From assembly GCF_900141635.1 (NCBI RefSeq), contig NZ_FSRH01000002.1, positions 186,001 to 250,000 of the forward strand: DNA of 64,000 bases. The letters are read 5' to 3'. The position numbers were made by a program, and so were the translations under genes. Below the pieces are notes generated by a model. It saw nothing but the letters and a program-made list of their open reading frames with translations, was not told the DNA's origin and did not search any database. How positions within the stretch are numbered: position 1 is the stretch's first letter; each line of letters opens with the position of its first letter. Source of the DNA: Peptoclostridium litorale DSM 5388. Its GTDB lineage: Bacteria > Bacillota > Clostridia > Peptostreptococcales > Peptostreptococcaceae. Of this stretch, positions 36,104 to 44,811 are shown one piece after another.

Positions 36104-37258
36104 CTAATCTATCAAAAATTCTATAAAAACAGTATTGCTTATGTCAATGCCATGCAGCGTAAGGCAAACCCTCTTGTCGCCTCTATATTCTTTAATCTCC
36201 AGAAGCCCTTTTTCCTCAAGCACATCCACCTTGTCGCCGTAAACCTCGTCAAATTCCACATTGAATTTTTTGTAAAACTCTCCCTTGCTCACACCCTCGT
36301 TCATCCTAAGACCCATGAACATGGTCTCTTCCATCTGCTGTTTTTGGGATATGGCTTCGCTCCAATTTACAGGAGGCCTTTTTTCATCTATGCTTGCATA
36401 ATACTCCTCAAGTGAGCTGCAGTTCGAATGCCTTACGCCATTCATATATGAATGAGCCCCCGGGCCAAGCCCTACATAGTCGCTGCATCTCCAGTATTTT
36501 ATGTTGTGTGCCGATTCATGTCCAGGCTTTGAAAAGTTGGATATCTCGTACTGGACATAGCCCCTGTCTTTGAGGAATTTTATGCCCTCATGGTACATCT
36601 TCCTGTCAGTATCCTCGTCAAGCTCTACAAGTCCTCCCCTTTCTATACTCTCGCATATGGGAGTGCCTTCCTCAACTATAAGCGAATATGCTGATATGTG
36701 CTCGGGGGAAAGGCTGGTGACCTTCTCAAGAGTATCCATCCAGTCCTCAAAAGTCTGACCCGGTATCGAAAACATAAGGTCTACATTAATGTTTTCAAAT
36801 CCCGCCATTCTGGCCTGATCGTAGTTTTCGACAAAATCCTCGTATGAATGTATCCTTCCAAGTATCTGGAGTATGTTTTCCTGCGCGGCCTGAAGCCCCA
36901 TGCTCAGGCGGTTTACACCGCACTTTTTTATCACTTTCAGCTTTCCTTCGCTGAGAGTCTTTGGGTTTGCCTCCATTGTTATTTCGGCGCCTTTTGCTAT
37001 GTTGAAGTTTTTGTATATCCCCTCAAACAAAAGCTCAATGCCCTCTTCGCAAAGTATCGTGGGGGTCCCGCCCCCTACAAACACGCTTGAAAACTCGTAC
37101 TGCGAGGCAGCCTTTGACTGAATCTCCATTTCCCTTACAAGATAGTCCACATACTGACCTGTCTTTTCACAGTGCTTTCCTATCGGAAATGAGTTGAAGT
37201 CGCAGTAGCTGCATTTTTTCACACAAAACGGTATGTGAACGTATAGTCCTGCGTCCAT
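36104..37258 (-). CDS. hemW: Heme chaperone HemW (radical SAM)
   Basis: 384 residues. Radical SAM cysteines C12, C16, C19 (FCVKKCSYC), GGGTPT near 68, and HNIKYWRCSDYVGLGPGAHS. It has the HemW-type HNxxYW motif and the CxxxCxxC that lacks the fourth Cys of HemN, so I call it HemW, a heme-binding insertase, rather than coproporphyrinogen dehydrogenase. AAGGAGG precedes the ATG of MDAGLYVHIP. lepA-hemW-hrcA order is as in B. subtilis. Confidence 0.92.
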   Translation of the reverse strand: MDAGLYVHIPFCVKKCSYCDFNSFPIGKHCEKTGQYVDYLVREMEIQSKAASQYEFSSVFVGGGTPTILCEEGIELLFEGIYKNFNIAKGAEITMEANPKTLSEGKLKVIKKCGVNRLSMGLQAAQENILQILGRIHSYEDFVENYDQARMAGFENINVDLMFSIPGQTFEDWMDTLEKVTSLSPEHISAYSLIVEEGTPICESIERGGLVELDEDTDRKMYHEGIKFLKDRGYVQYEISNFSKPGHESAHNIKYWRCSDYVGLGPGAHSYMNGVRHSNCSSLEEYYASIDEKRPPVNWSEAISQKQQMEETMFMGLRMNEGVSKGEFYKKFNVEFDEVYGDKVDVLEEKGLLEIKEYRGDKRVCLTLHGIDISNTVFIEFLID

Positions 37259-37287
37259 ATTGACCCTCCTTGATAAAAACAAAATCA

Positions 37288-37321
37288 AGGCTGCATTTTG
37301 CCAGTTGTCAAAATGCAGCCT
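37288..37321 (-). terminator. Terminator between lepA and hemW
   Basis: A 13-bp perfect stem, AGGCTGCATTTTG and complement, with an 8-base loop, followed by a T-rich tail on the minus strand. It overlaps the upstream part of the long hemW frame, another reason for the later start. Confidence 0.85.
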
Positions 37322-37336
37322 CTTTAGCATCATTAT

Positions 37337-39139
37337 TTACTTTTCAACTTTAAGCACCGACATGAATGCCTTCTGAGGAACTTCGACAGAACCTATCTGT
37401 CTCATTCTCTTTTTTCCTTCCTTCTGCTTTTCCAGAAGCTTCTTCTTACGTGATATGTCTCCTCCATAGCATTTTGCAAGCACGTCTTTTCTAAGTGCGC
37501 TTATTGTCTCTCTCGCCACTATCTTGTTTCCTATTGAAGCCTGTATAGGCACTGCGAATTGGTGTTTCGGTATCTCTTCCTTGAGCTTTTCGCACATAGC
37601 CTTTCCTCTCTTTTGCGCCCTGCTCTCGTGAACTATGAATGAAAGCGCATCGACCTTCTCCTTGTTTACAAGTACGTCAAGCTTTACAAGTTCTGACTGC
37701 CTGTACTCCTTGAACTCGTAGTCCAGCGATGCGTATCCCCTGGTCCTTGACTTTAATGCATCGAAAAAGTCGTATATCACCTCGTTTAGAGGAAGCTCGT
37801 AGTGGAGTATGACCCTTTTTTCATCAAGGTACTCCATGTTGTCCATGTTGCCTCTTCTCTCCTGTGCAAGTTCCATAACAGTTCCCACATAATCCGAAGG
37901 AACTATTATGTCAGTCTTTACAAGAGGCTCGTCTATGTGGCTTATCTCCGTAGCTGGAGGAAGGTCTGAAGGGTTTTGTATAGTGAGCATTTCTCCGTCC
38001 GTCTTGTATACATTGTAAAGCACAGAAGGCGCCGTAGTTATTATGTCCAGATTGAACTCCCTTTCAAGCCTTTCCTGCATTATCTCCATGTGGAGAAGTC
38101 CCAAAAATCCGCATCTGAATCCGAATCCAAGCGCCGCTGAGGTTTCAGCCTCGAATTCAAGAGCCGCGTCGTTTACCTGAAGTTTTTCAAGAGCGTCCCT
38201 TAGGTTTTCATATTTTTCACCTTCTCCAGGGTATATTCCGCAGTAAACCATAGGAACCGCCTTTTTATATCCTGGAAGAGGTATTTCTGTAGGCTTTTCG
38301 GCATCAGTCACAGTATCTCCGACCCTGCAGCTTCTTATGTCCTTTATGCTCGCCGCGATGTATCCAACCTCGCCGGCCTTAAGTTCGTCTACAGGCGTCT
38401 GGCCTGGAGCCATTATTCCAACCTCTGTAACCTCGAACATCTTGCCTGTAGCCATCATCTTTATTTTTGTACCTTTTTTCACAGTTCCCTCGAACACTCT
38501 TACATAAGCTACAACGCCTTTGTACGCGTCGTAGTAGGAGTCGAATACAAGGGCCTTTAGAGGTGCCTCGTATGAACCTTTTGGTGCCGGCACCTTTTCC
38601 ACTATCGCCTCAAGCACATCTCCTATGTTGATTCCTTCCTTTGCAGATATCAACGGTGCATCCTGCGCATCAAGACCTATTATGTCCTCTATCTCTGTCT
38701 TTATTTCGTCAGGCCTTGCGCTTGGAAGATCTATCTTGTTTATAACGGGGACTATTTCAAGGTCCTGGTCAAGAGCAAGATATACGTTTGCAAGAGTCTG
38801 CGCCTCAACTCCCTGCGCCGCATCCACTATAAGGAGTGCCCCCTCGCACGCCGCAAGACTCCTTGAAACCTCGTAGTTGAAGTCCACGTGTCCCGGGGTA
38901 TCTATAAGGTTTAATATATATTCATTTCCATCTTTAGCCTTGTAGTTAAGCCTTACGTTCTGAAGCTTTATTGTTATTCCTCTTTCCCTTTCGAGATCCA
39001 TGTTGTCCAACAGCTGCGCCTTCATCTCTCTTTGAGTCAAAAGACCAGTGTGCTCTATCAGTCTGTCCGCCAAAGTGGACTTTCCGTGATCTATATGGGC
39101 AATTATACTGAAATTACGAATTCTGCTTTGCTTGTCCAT
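37337..39139 (-). CDS. lepA: Elongation factor 4 (LepA)
   Basis: 600 residues. G1 AHIDHGKST near 14-22, G3 DTPGHVDF, G4 NKIDLP, then EF-G-like domains and the LepA-specific C-domain with [20 protein letters not shown] (conserved [10 protein letters not shown]). It acts on stalled ribosomes. In many spore formers gpr and spoIIP lie just upstream between rpsT and lepA; here rpsT is directly divergent. The ATG of [10 protein letters not shown] has GGGAGA upstream. Confidence 0.96.
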   Translation of the reverse strand: MDKQSRIRNFSIIAHIDHGKSTLADRLIEHTGLLTQREMKAQLLDNMDLERERGITIKLQNVRLNYKAKDGNEYILNLIDTPGHVDFNYEVSRSLAACEGALLIVDAAQGVEAQTLANVYLALDQDLEIVPVINKIDLPSARPDEIKTEIEDIIGLDAQDAPLISAKEGINIGDVLEAIVEKVPAPKGSYEAPLKALVFDSYYDAYKGVVAYVRVFEGTVKKGTKIKMMATGKMFEVTEVGIMAPGQTPVDELKAGEVGYIAASIKDIRSCRVGDTVTDAEKPTEIPLPGYKKAVPMVYCGIYPGEGEKYENLRDALEKLQVNDAALEFEAETSAALGFGFRCGFLGLLHMEIMQERLEREFNLDIITTAPSVLYNVYKTDGEMLTIQNPSDLPPATEISHIDEPLVKTDIIVPSDYVGTVMELAQERRGNMDNMEYLDEKRVILHYELPLNEVIYDFFDALKSRTRGYASLDYEFKEYRQSELVKLDVLVNKEKVDALSFIVHESRAQKRGKAMCEKLKEEIPKHQFAVPIQASIGNKIVARETISALRKDVLAKCYGGDISRKKKLLEKQKEGKKRMRQIGSVEVPQKAFMSVLKVEK

Positions 39140-39190
39140 TAAAAAGCATTCTCCCTTCATATCTATGTTACATTATACTGACTATTTCTA

Positions 39191-39219
39191 ATTATACATT
39201 TTGAGTAAACCATTATCAA
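39191..39219 (-). promoter_or_regulatory. Promoter of lepA
   Basis: Minus strand TTGATA and TATAAT with 17-base spacing, about 50 bp from the lepA start. Confidence 0.75.
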
Positions 39220-39248
39220 GACAAAGCGTTTTATTATTAATATTTCGC

Positions 39249-39277
39249 TTGCATTTTTAAGTCTTTTTTGATAGAAT
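39249..39277 (+). promoter_or_regulatory. Promoter of rpsT
   Basis: Plus strand TTGCAT and TAGAAT with 17-base spacing, about 45 bp before the rpsT start. It is back to back with the lepA promoter. Confidence 0.65.
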
Positions 39278-39323
39278 TGTCTTTGTTGAAATTGAAAAAG
39301 AAAATTAACAGGGGGTGAATATA

Positions 39324-39590
39324 TTGGCTAACATCAAATCAGCTAAGAAAAGAATAAAGGTTATAGCTAAGAAAACTCTAGCTAACAAGTCTAGAAAATC
39401 TGAAGTTAAAACTGCTATAAGAAGATTTGAAGATGCTCTTGCTGCTGGAAACATGGAAGAAGCAACTGCAAGATTCAGACATGCTGAGAAAAAGATTGAC
39501 AAGATGGCTTCTAAAGGAACTATCCATAAGAACGCTGCAGCAAGAAAAGTGTCTCAACTTGCTAAGAAGCTTAACGAAGCTAACGCCTAA
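39324..39590 (+). CDS. rpsT: 30S ribosomal protein S20
   Basis: 88 residues beginning MANIKSAKKRIKV, Lys-rich and helical, as in all S20 proteins. The start is a TTG with GGGGGTGA upstream. It binds 16S rRNA early in 30S assembly. It stands alone on the plus strand and faces holA across a shared terminator. Confidence 0.96.
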   Translation: MANIKSAKKRIKVIAKKTLANKSRKSEVKTAIRRFEDALAAGNMEEATARFRHAEKKIDKMASKGTIHKNAAARKVSQLAKKLNEANA

Positions 39591-39645
39591 AAACAATATG
39601 GCAGGAATTTCTGGATAGTGTCAACATCCCCACTCAGTATTCCAT

Positions 39646-39679
39646 AAAAAAAATCCCCAGTAGATTCTCTGGGGTTTTT
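39646..39679. terminator. Bidirectional terminator between rpsT and holA
   Basis: CCCCAG/CTGGGG stem with an 8-base loop, A8 on the left and T5 on the right. It serves the convergent rpsT and comEC-holA transcripts. Confidence 0.88.
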
Positions 39680-39680
39680 A

Positions 39681-40718
39681 TTATTTTTTGGAGCAAAGCT
39701 GAGATATCAAAACCTCTATCCCTATCTTCTCCTGTATCAGCCCTGTCTTTATAAGCTGGTCTATGTTTGAGCATTCGTTGAGTATATCCTTTATCTGGCC
39801 CGGTGTGAATTTAAGCCCTTCCGCAAGAGCCTTTTTCACCACAAACTGGTGCGCGTCGACCTTTTGGGCTATTGCACTTTGAGAATATCCAAGATCTTTT
39901 AGCTCCTTTGCCTGAAACATTATCCTAAACTGCTTTCCTATCATCGAAAGAACCATTATGCCCGACGTGCCCTGAAGGAGCATGTCATCCAGTATTTTAA
40001 CCGCCTGAGCGCCCTTTCTCGTGCCTATGCAGTCTACGAGCCTGAATATGTCGTTTTCGAGGCTTGCGGCCGAAAGCTTGTCCATGGCAGCCCTTGTAAC
40101 CTCTTTGCCTCCCGAAAGATAAGAGCTTATCTTCATTATGTCGTTTTCAACGTCCCTCAGTGTCTTTGGAGAATTCTTGCTTTCATAGTCGCATATCTTG
40201 AGGAAATATATTATGTCGGAGTTGCTTATCGAAAGGCCGCTTGACTCAAATCTGCCCTTAACCCATCCTATCAGTTCGCTACCCCTCAGTTTGTCGCAGC
40301 ACACTTCGCTTCCAAATTTAATTATGTGCTTTACAGGCTTTTTCCTCTTGTCTATGCCCTCCTGCGATACGAATGCCAGAACAGAGGTTGTAGGTATATT
40401 TTCAATGTATTTCAAAAGACGGGCTTCGTCATCCTCACTCCATGAATTCTTGCCGCTTTTCAAAAGGGGAAGCTCCCTTACAATGGTTATTCTCTTTTCG
40501 TCCATAAACGGCAGTGTTTCAACACTTTCAACGATATCCGAAAAGCCTGCGCTTTCGCCTTCTATCACTTTGAGGTTAAAGTCCAACATGCCGGGATTCA
40601 GGCTTTCCTTTAGCATTTTGACTATCTCGTCTATCATGTATGATTCTCTTCCATGAACCAGGTATACCCTGTCCATTTTGTTTTCAACTATGTCCCTTTT
40701 AATATCCTTTAGCTGCAT
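39681..40718 (-). CDS. holA: DNA polymerase III delta subunit
   Basis: 345 residues, HolA/YqeN family. N-terminal AAA-like domain with YLVHGRESYMI (about 19-29), a helical lid, and the C-terminal collar domain (LKDLGYSQSAIAQKVDAHQF, core YSQSAIAQ). It opens the sliding clamp in the clamp loader. Its start lies 20 bp inside the end of comEC, so the two are coupled. AAAGGAG precedes the ATG. Confidence 0.93.
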   Translation of the reverse strand: MQLKDIKRDIVENKMDRVYLVHGRESYMIDEIVKMLKESLNPGMLDFNLKVIEGESAGFSDIVESVETLPFMDEKRITIVRELPLLKSGKNSWSEDDEARLLKYIENIPTTSVLAFVSQEGIDKRKKPVKHIIKFGSEVCCDKLRGSELIGWVKGRFESSGLSISNSDIIYFLKICDYESKNSPKTLRDVENDIMKISSYLSGGKEVTRAAMDKLSAASLENDIFRLVDCIGTRKGAQAVKILDDMLLQGTSGIMVLSMIGKQFRIMFQAKELKDLGYSQSAIAQKVDAHQFVVKKALAEGLKFTPGQIKDILNECSNIDQLIKTGLIQEKIGIEVLISQLCSKK

Positions 40719-41985
40719 TTTCCTGCTCCTTTACGCTTTTTACTTCAATGTACATGATATAGTATGCCATAAGCGCATAGTATATTACAACCAGTTTGAC
40801 GCTTGCGCTTTCAAAATATATGCTTGAATATTCAAATCCATCCAAGCATTTTGATATCCACACATAATAACGTAAAACGGCCGACGCCATAAATGCCGGT
40901 ATACTAGCTACTGCAAGGCTTATGTATGCAAGTGATGCCGCAATCATCGAAAACCCCATTGCAAACGGCAATAGCGGGACAGTAAGAAGATTTGTCACTG
41001 GAGATACTATGGATACAATACCAAAGTTCCAGTATATTATGGGCCAGGTCAAAATGCTCACAGCAAGACTAATCGAAACAGGCCTTATCCTCACAACACT
41101 CTGAACGGGCCTGTAAAAGCTCGAAATGGACATTACCGCGGCAAACGAAAGCTGAAATGAAATATCGTATATTACATACATATTCTCCAACACAAGAAGT
41201 ATCCCAACGGCACAAAGCGAGCACATGACATCGTATTCCCTCCTCAGCAGATACGCCACTCCCATCAGTATGAAAAATATGGACGCCCTTGTGACAGAGG
41301 GGGTGAAGTCGCATATGCAGGAATAGAGAAGCAAAAAAACAGCCGCTGCGACTGTCCTTGCAAAATCCCCAGTATTTTTGAGAAATATCATTATTATAAA
41401 GTATACTATTCCAACGTGCATTCCCGAGACTGCAAACATGTGCATTATGCCCATTCTTGAAAAAACGTCCCTTATGTCTTCCCCTATGTCCCCCTTGTCT
41501 CCAAAGATCATCCCCTTTACGAGGCCTCCTTCTGGCCTTGAAAACGCCATCCCGATGTTCCTGTACAGACTTTTCTTTACAAGGCTGCAGTAATGCACAA
41601 GGCCCTTATCCACACCAACCACATCAATGCTGGCAGGATATATCACCCCGACATATCCCTTGGACCTCAGATACCTGCCGTAGTCAAACTCAGCAGCATC
41701 TGAAAAGGCATTCGGACTCCTAACCTCCCCCCTTAGAATGACTATGTCACCTGCGTCAAGTGAGAAGTCCCTCGAAAAGTCCATTATTATATATCTGCCC
41801 ACAGCGTACTGGTCGTACTTTTCGCCACGCACCACCTTCGAAACCGTCCCCTGCACCTGAACCCGTCCGGATTCAAACGCTTCATTCAAATCTACAAATA
41901 CATTCGTATATACAGCCGAAAATATGACGCAAAGCATGAATATTGCGGCTATGGGCCTTCTCATGAATTTAACCCATTTACTCAT
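40699..41985 (-). CDS. comEC: ComEC/Rec2 DNA-uptake membrane protein without beta-lactamase domain
   Basis: 428 residues. An N-terminal OB-like DUF4131 region (about 25-115) and a polytopic Competence domain (about 150-400) with MHMFAVSGMHVGI, the family signature. The C-terminal metallo-beta-lactamase domain of typical 750-residue ComEC is absent. A separate lipoprotein of that domain type is encoded 1.7 kb away (43705-44595). It would form the inner-membrane channel for single-stranded DNA. One base separates it from the upstream gene. Confidence 0.9.
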   Translation of the reverse strand: MSKWVKFMRRPIAAIFMLCVIFSAVYTNVFVDLNEAFESGRVQVQGTVSKVVRGEKYDQYAVGRYIIMDFSRDFSLDAGDIVILRGEVRSPNAFSDAAEFDYGRYLRSKGYVGVIYPASIDVVGVDKGLVHYCSLVKKSLYRNIGMAFSRPEGGLVKGMIFGDKGDIGEDIRDVFSRMGIMHMFAVSGMHVGIVYFIIMIFLKNTGDFARTVAAAVFLLLYSCICDFTPSVTRASIFFILMGVAYLLRREYDVMCSLCAVGILLVLENMYVIYDISFQLSFAAVMSISSFYRPVQSVVRIRPVSISLAVSILTWPIIYWNFGIVSIVSPVTNLLTVPLLPFAMGFSMIAASLAYISLAVASIPAFMASAVLRYYVWISKCLDGFEYSSIYFESASVKLVVIYYALMAYYIMYIEVKSVKEQENAAKGY

Positions 41986-41986
41986 A

Positions 41987-42622
41987 TCATACCATCCTGT
42001 CTATTATCTCTCCCTCTTTTTTGGTCATATTGCTCTGTATAAGCCTCTCCTTTACCCTTTCAAGTACTAGGAAAGTCTTTTTGAGCATTCCCGACTCCGG
42101 GTCAAATATTATGTCCACACAGCTCTTTTCCCTTTGTATCTCATTTTTAAGCTTCGCCGAATCGATTTCAAAAAACCCGTTTTTGACCCTTATTCCTATT
42201 TTCTCCATGTATTTTGCTTCCTGCGAATGGATTATGCCCTTGTAGCCCTCTCCCCCTATAAGGGAATCTATTATCTTTATGGATTTCATGCATTCATTAA
42301 TGCTTTTCACAGCCTTTTGTACATTAATATAAATTTCATCTGAATCCCTGTTCAAAGGCCTGTTCTCCTCATTCATGATCTGCTCTTTGAGCTCGTGCTC
42401 ATTCATGACAAAATCCTTTATCCTTTTTTGAGATTTGCGAAGGTGCTCATAAAACGAATCATTGCTTATAGCATAATTTTCGTTTTGAAGGTCATTCCTT
42501 GCCCCATCAATCCTGCCCACTCCGCTGACCTTGTCCACAGAACCCGTAAAGGTTTTCCTCTCGACGACATGCGCCTTAAGCCTCTGCCCGCCTATGCTGG
42601 AAATCGAAGAAATTCTTTTCAT
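41987..42622 (-). CDS. Hypothetical protein upstream of comEC
   Basis: 211 residues, largely helical and charged, with no signal peptide or membrane helix. The N-end (MKRISSISSIGGQRLKAH) is followed by likely coiled-coil stretches at about 60-140. I do not recognise a family; a FliD/flagellar-type or cell-surface helical protein cannot be excluded. The ATG has GGGAGGTGC upstream. It is probably the first gene of the transcript with comEC and holA. Confidence 0.6.
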   Translation of the reverse strand: MKRISSISSIGGQRLKAHVVERKTFTGSVDKVSGVGRIDGARNDLQNENYAISNDSFYEHLRKSQKRIKDFVMNEHELKEQIMNEENRPLNRDSDEIYINVQKAVKSINECMKSIKIIDSLIGGEGYKGIIHSQEAKYMEKIGIRVKNGFFEIDSAKLKNEIQREKSCVDIIFDPESGMLKKTFLVLERVKERLIQSNMTKKEGEIIDRMV

Positions 42623-42775
42623 ACAATGCACCTCCCGCAAAAATTTCACCATTACCCTCTAATTTATTATTACCGCAAAACAGACCATGCAATCCATTTT
42701 CACTATTTAAATTGTATTATATAAGTGATAAAATAAAATTTGAATAAATCATGTTATTTTGTTTGGAGGAATGTA

Positions 42776-43489
42776 ATGTATAGTGAAATACTTCAAAGGA
42801 CTCGAATGCTCGTAGGCGAGCATGGAATCGAAAAGCTTAAAAACTCTAATGTCCTTATACTTGGAATCGGAGGAGTCGGCGGATTTGCAGCCGAAGCCAT
42901 AGCCCGCGCCGGAGTTGGAAATATAACAATAGTCGACAAGGACACCGTTGACATTACAAATATAAACAGACAGATAGTGGCGCTTCAAAGCACCATAGGA
43001 AAATCGAAAGTTGACGTTATGAAAGGCAGAATAGCCGACATAAACCCGGCAACCAACGTAAATGCCATAAATGCCCTTTATAACAGCGAGACTGCCGACA
43101 GCATACTTTCTAGTGATTACGACTATGTTGTGGATGCCATAGACATGGTTTCTTCAAAGATAGACCTTATAAAAAGGTGCCACGACAGCGGAATAAGCAT
43201 AATAAGCTCCATGGGAATGGGCAACAAGCTCGATCCCACAAAGATAAGCGTAAGCGACATATACAAAACATCTATGTGCCCGCTCGCAAGGGTAATGAGA
43301 AAAGAACTGAAATCCAGAATGGTCAAAAAACTAAATGTCGTGTATTCTACCGAAAAGCCCGTGGATGTGCCAAAGTCTGTTGACCCTGAAAGCAAAAAAG
43401 TTTCCCCTGGAAGCATATCATTCGTTCCATCTGCTGCAGGCCTTATAATGGCTTCAGTTGTTATAAACGGCCTGCTTCAAAGGGACTAG
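42776..43489 (+). CDS. tcdA: tRNA threonylcarbamoyladenosine dehydratase TcdA
   Basis: 237 residues of the ThiF/E1-like family. Nucleotide loop GIGGVGG (30-36), NINRQ near 62, DAIDM near 121. It uses ATP to cyclise t6A37 to ct6A. I start at MYSEILQRTRML, where GGAGGAATGTA gives a good site. Stop is adjacent to the DUF3006 stop. MtaB in this window acts on the same base. Confidence 0.92.
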   Translation: MYSEILQRTRMLVGEHGIEKLKNSNVLILGIGGVGGFAAEAIARAGVGNITIVDKDTVDITNINRQIVALQSTIGKSKVDVMKGRIADINPATNVNAINALYNSETADSILSSDYDYVVDAIDMVSSKIDLIKRCHDSGISIISSMGMGNKLDPTKISVSDIYKTSMCPLARVMRKELKSRMVKKLNVVYSTEKPVDVPKSVDPESKKVSPGSISFVPSAAGLIMASVVINGLLQRD

Positions 43490-43705
43490 CTATTTGAAAA
43501 GCTCGTCCATGAGGCTTTCAATCTCATCACGCAGCCTTTTGGTCTCTTTCTTATCCAGTTTTATACTGTCCTTTTCAATAATGAGTACATCTCCCTCCTG
43601 TACGCCGGGAGGGAGTTTTTCATTTGGTATGTCCTCATGTGTTTTGTCTTCAAACTCAACTACTGCAATATCTCCTTCAAACCTGTCTATTATGCCTTTT
43701 TTCAT
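43490..43705 (-). CDS. DUF3006 protein
   Basis: 71 residues, small beta-barrel start (KKGIIDRFEGDIAVVEFE) and Lys/Glu-rich helical tail, typical of DUF3006. It overlaps the end of the beta-lactamase lipoprotein gene by three bases. This pair is common in Firmicutes, where the two are sometimes fused; the job of DUF3006 is unknown. Confidence 0.85.
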   Translation of the reverse strand: MKKGIIDRFEGDIAVVEFEDKTHEDIPNEKLPPGVQEGDVLIIEKDSIKLDKKETKRLRDEIESLMDELFK

Positions 43706-44595
43706 CACTTCATCTCCCCGTAGTATTCATAGCTTCCAGGATTCATATCGCTCCATATTCTATTCTTGTCGCAGTAAAACACTACGCTTCCCTGTTCATC
43801 CGTTCTGTAAAGCTCAATCCCCTCTTTTTCAAGAAGTTCGAGAGTCTCCCTGTGCGGATGGCCATAACTGTTTTCCATCTTGCATGACACTACCGCGGCA
43901 TCCGGTGACACCGCCTTTATAAAGCTCTCAGAGCTTGAAGTCGAGCTTCCGTGGTGGCCGAGTTTTATTACATCGCTGTCCACATACGCACCGTATTCAA
44001 GCATGTCAGATTCATTTTCAATCTCGGCATCCCCCATGAATAGGAGACTCCTTTTTCCGTATTCAATCCTTACAACTACAGACCAGAGATTGTTGTCATC
44101 TCCATATTCCTTGACAGGATTCAATATCTCGCATTTTACATCTTCTCCAAGAATGAACTTCTCACCTATTTTGGCCTCCTTTATATTGAGCCCCTTTTCC
44201 TTAGCCGCCAGCAAAACGTCCTTAAACGTCTTGGTTGTATGAGCCTTTCTTGGCATGTAGAAGCTTTCAATGTCGTATTCGTAGATCACAGTGTCAAGCC
44301 CGCCTATGTGGTCTGCATCCGGATGCGTACCCACAAGAACATCCAGCTTTTCAACCCCCTGATTTTTCATGTATGCTATAACGTCGTCCCCTACGCCGTT
44401 GTTTCCGGCGTCAATGAGCATGGCCTCACCCTGAGGAGCTAAAATCAGGGTCGAATCTCCTTGCCCGACATCTATGAAGTGTACAGACAGGTTTGCAGGT
44501 GAATTAGCCTCATTTGAAGGGGCACATGATGCAAGTGTCATAAGTATTGATATCGTAATAAAAATCAGCTTGATCTTATAAGTGAACTTTTTCAT
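43705..44595 (-). CDS. ComEC-type metallo-beta-lactamase lipoprotein
   Basis: 296 residues. Lipobox LASC with Cys24, then a metallo-beta-lactamase domain with VGQGDSTLI and HPDADH (H91, D93, D95, H96), and GHHGSS further on. It resembles the C-terminal domain of ComEC, thought to degrade one strand of incoming DNA. As a lipoprotein it would act outside the membrane, where the strand is removed. The start is the ATG of MKKFTYK with GAGG upstream. Confidence 0.9.
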   Translation of the reverse strand: MKKFTYKIKLIFITISILMTLASCAPSNEANSPANLSVHFIDVGQGDSTLILAPQGEAMLIDAGNNGVGDDVIAYMKNQGVEKLDVLVGTHPDADHIGGLDTVIYEYDIESFYMPRKAHTTKTFKDVLLAAKEKGLNIKEAKIGEKFILGEDVKCEILNPVKEYGDDNNLWSVVVRIEYGKRSLLFMGDAEIENESDMLEYGAYVDSDVIKLGHHGSSTSSSESFIKAVSPDAAVVSCKMENSYGHPHRETLELLEKEGIELYRTDEQGSVVFYCDKNRIWSDMNPGSYEYYGEMK

Positions 44596-44703
44596 AGCCA
44601 AAACCTCTTTTCCATTATTATCAGTATAATTTTTAATATAGCAGTAGTTTTATTATATATATTTTACAGCTTTACACGTTCTTTATAAAGGGAGAATGCA
44701 ACG

Positions 44704-44731
44704 CCATACCTATTTTTCGAAAATTGTATGG
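44704..44731. promoter_or_regulatory. Inverted repeat upstream of the ECF S-component promoter
   Basis: CCATAC...GTATGG with inner ATTTT/AAAAT pairing, followed at once by GGATA-CA-TATCC. It lies 12 bp before the -35 box in the divergent intergenic region, so it is a candidate operator. Confidence 0.4.
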
Positions 44732-44743
44732 ATACATATCCAA

Positions 44744-44772
44744 TTGAAACAGGCACTTGTACTTGTTATAAT
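44744..44772 (+). promoter_or_regulatory. Promoter of the ECF S-component gene
   Basis: TTGAAA and TATAAT with 17-base spacing. The leader is only about 33 bases, too short for a riboswitch. Confidence 0.78.
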
Positions 44773-44811
44773 TTAGTTGTCATATAAAGTTTTTGTTTAG
44801 GAGGGATAATT

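Noticed and set aside
36044-36415. Many open frames on the strand opposite known genes (for example across dnaK, polA, nfeD, mgtE)
   Set aside because: They are shadows of real genes: no SD sites and no recognisable domains.
36104-37258. Coproporphyrinogen III dehydrogenase HemN
   Set aside because: The cysteine motif is CxxxCxxC without the following Cys, and the HNxxYW motif fits HemW.
44602-44811. Riboswitch upstream of the ECF S-component gene
   Set aside because: The promoter at 44744-44772 leaves a leader of about 33 bases, and no TPP, THF or preQ1 core is visible.
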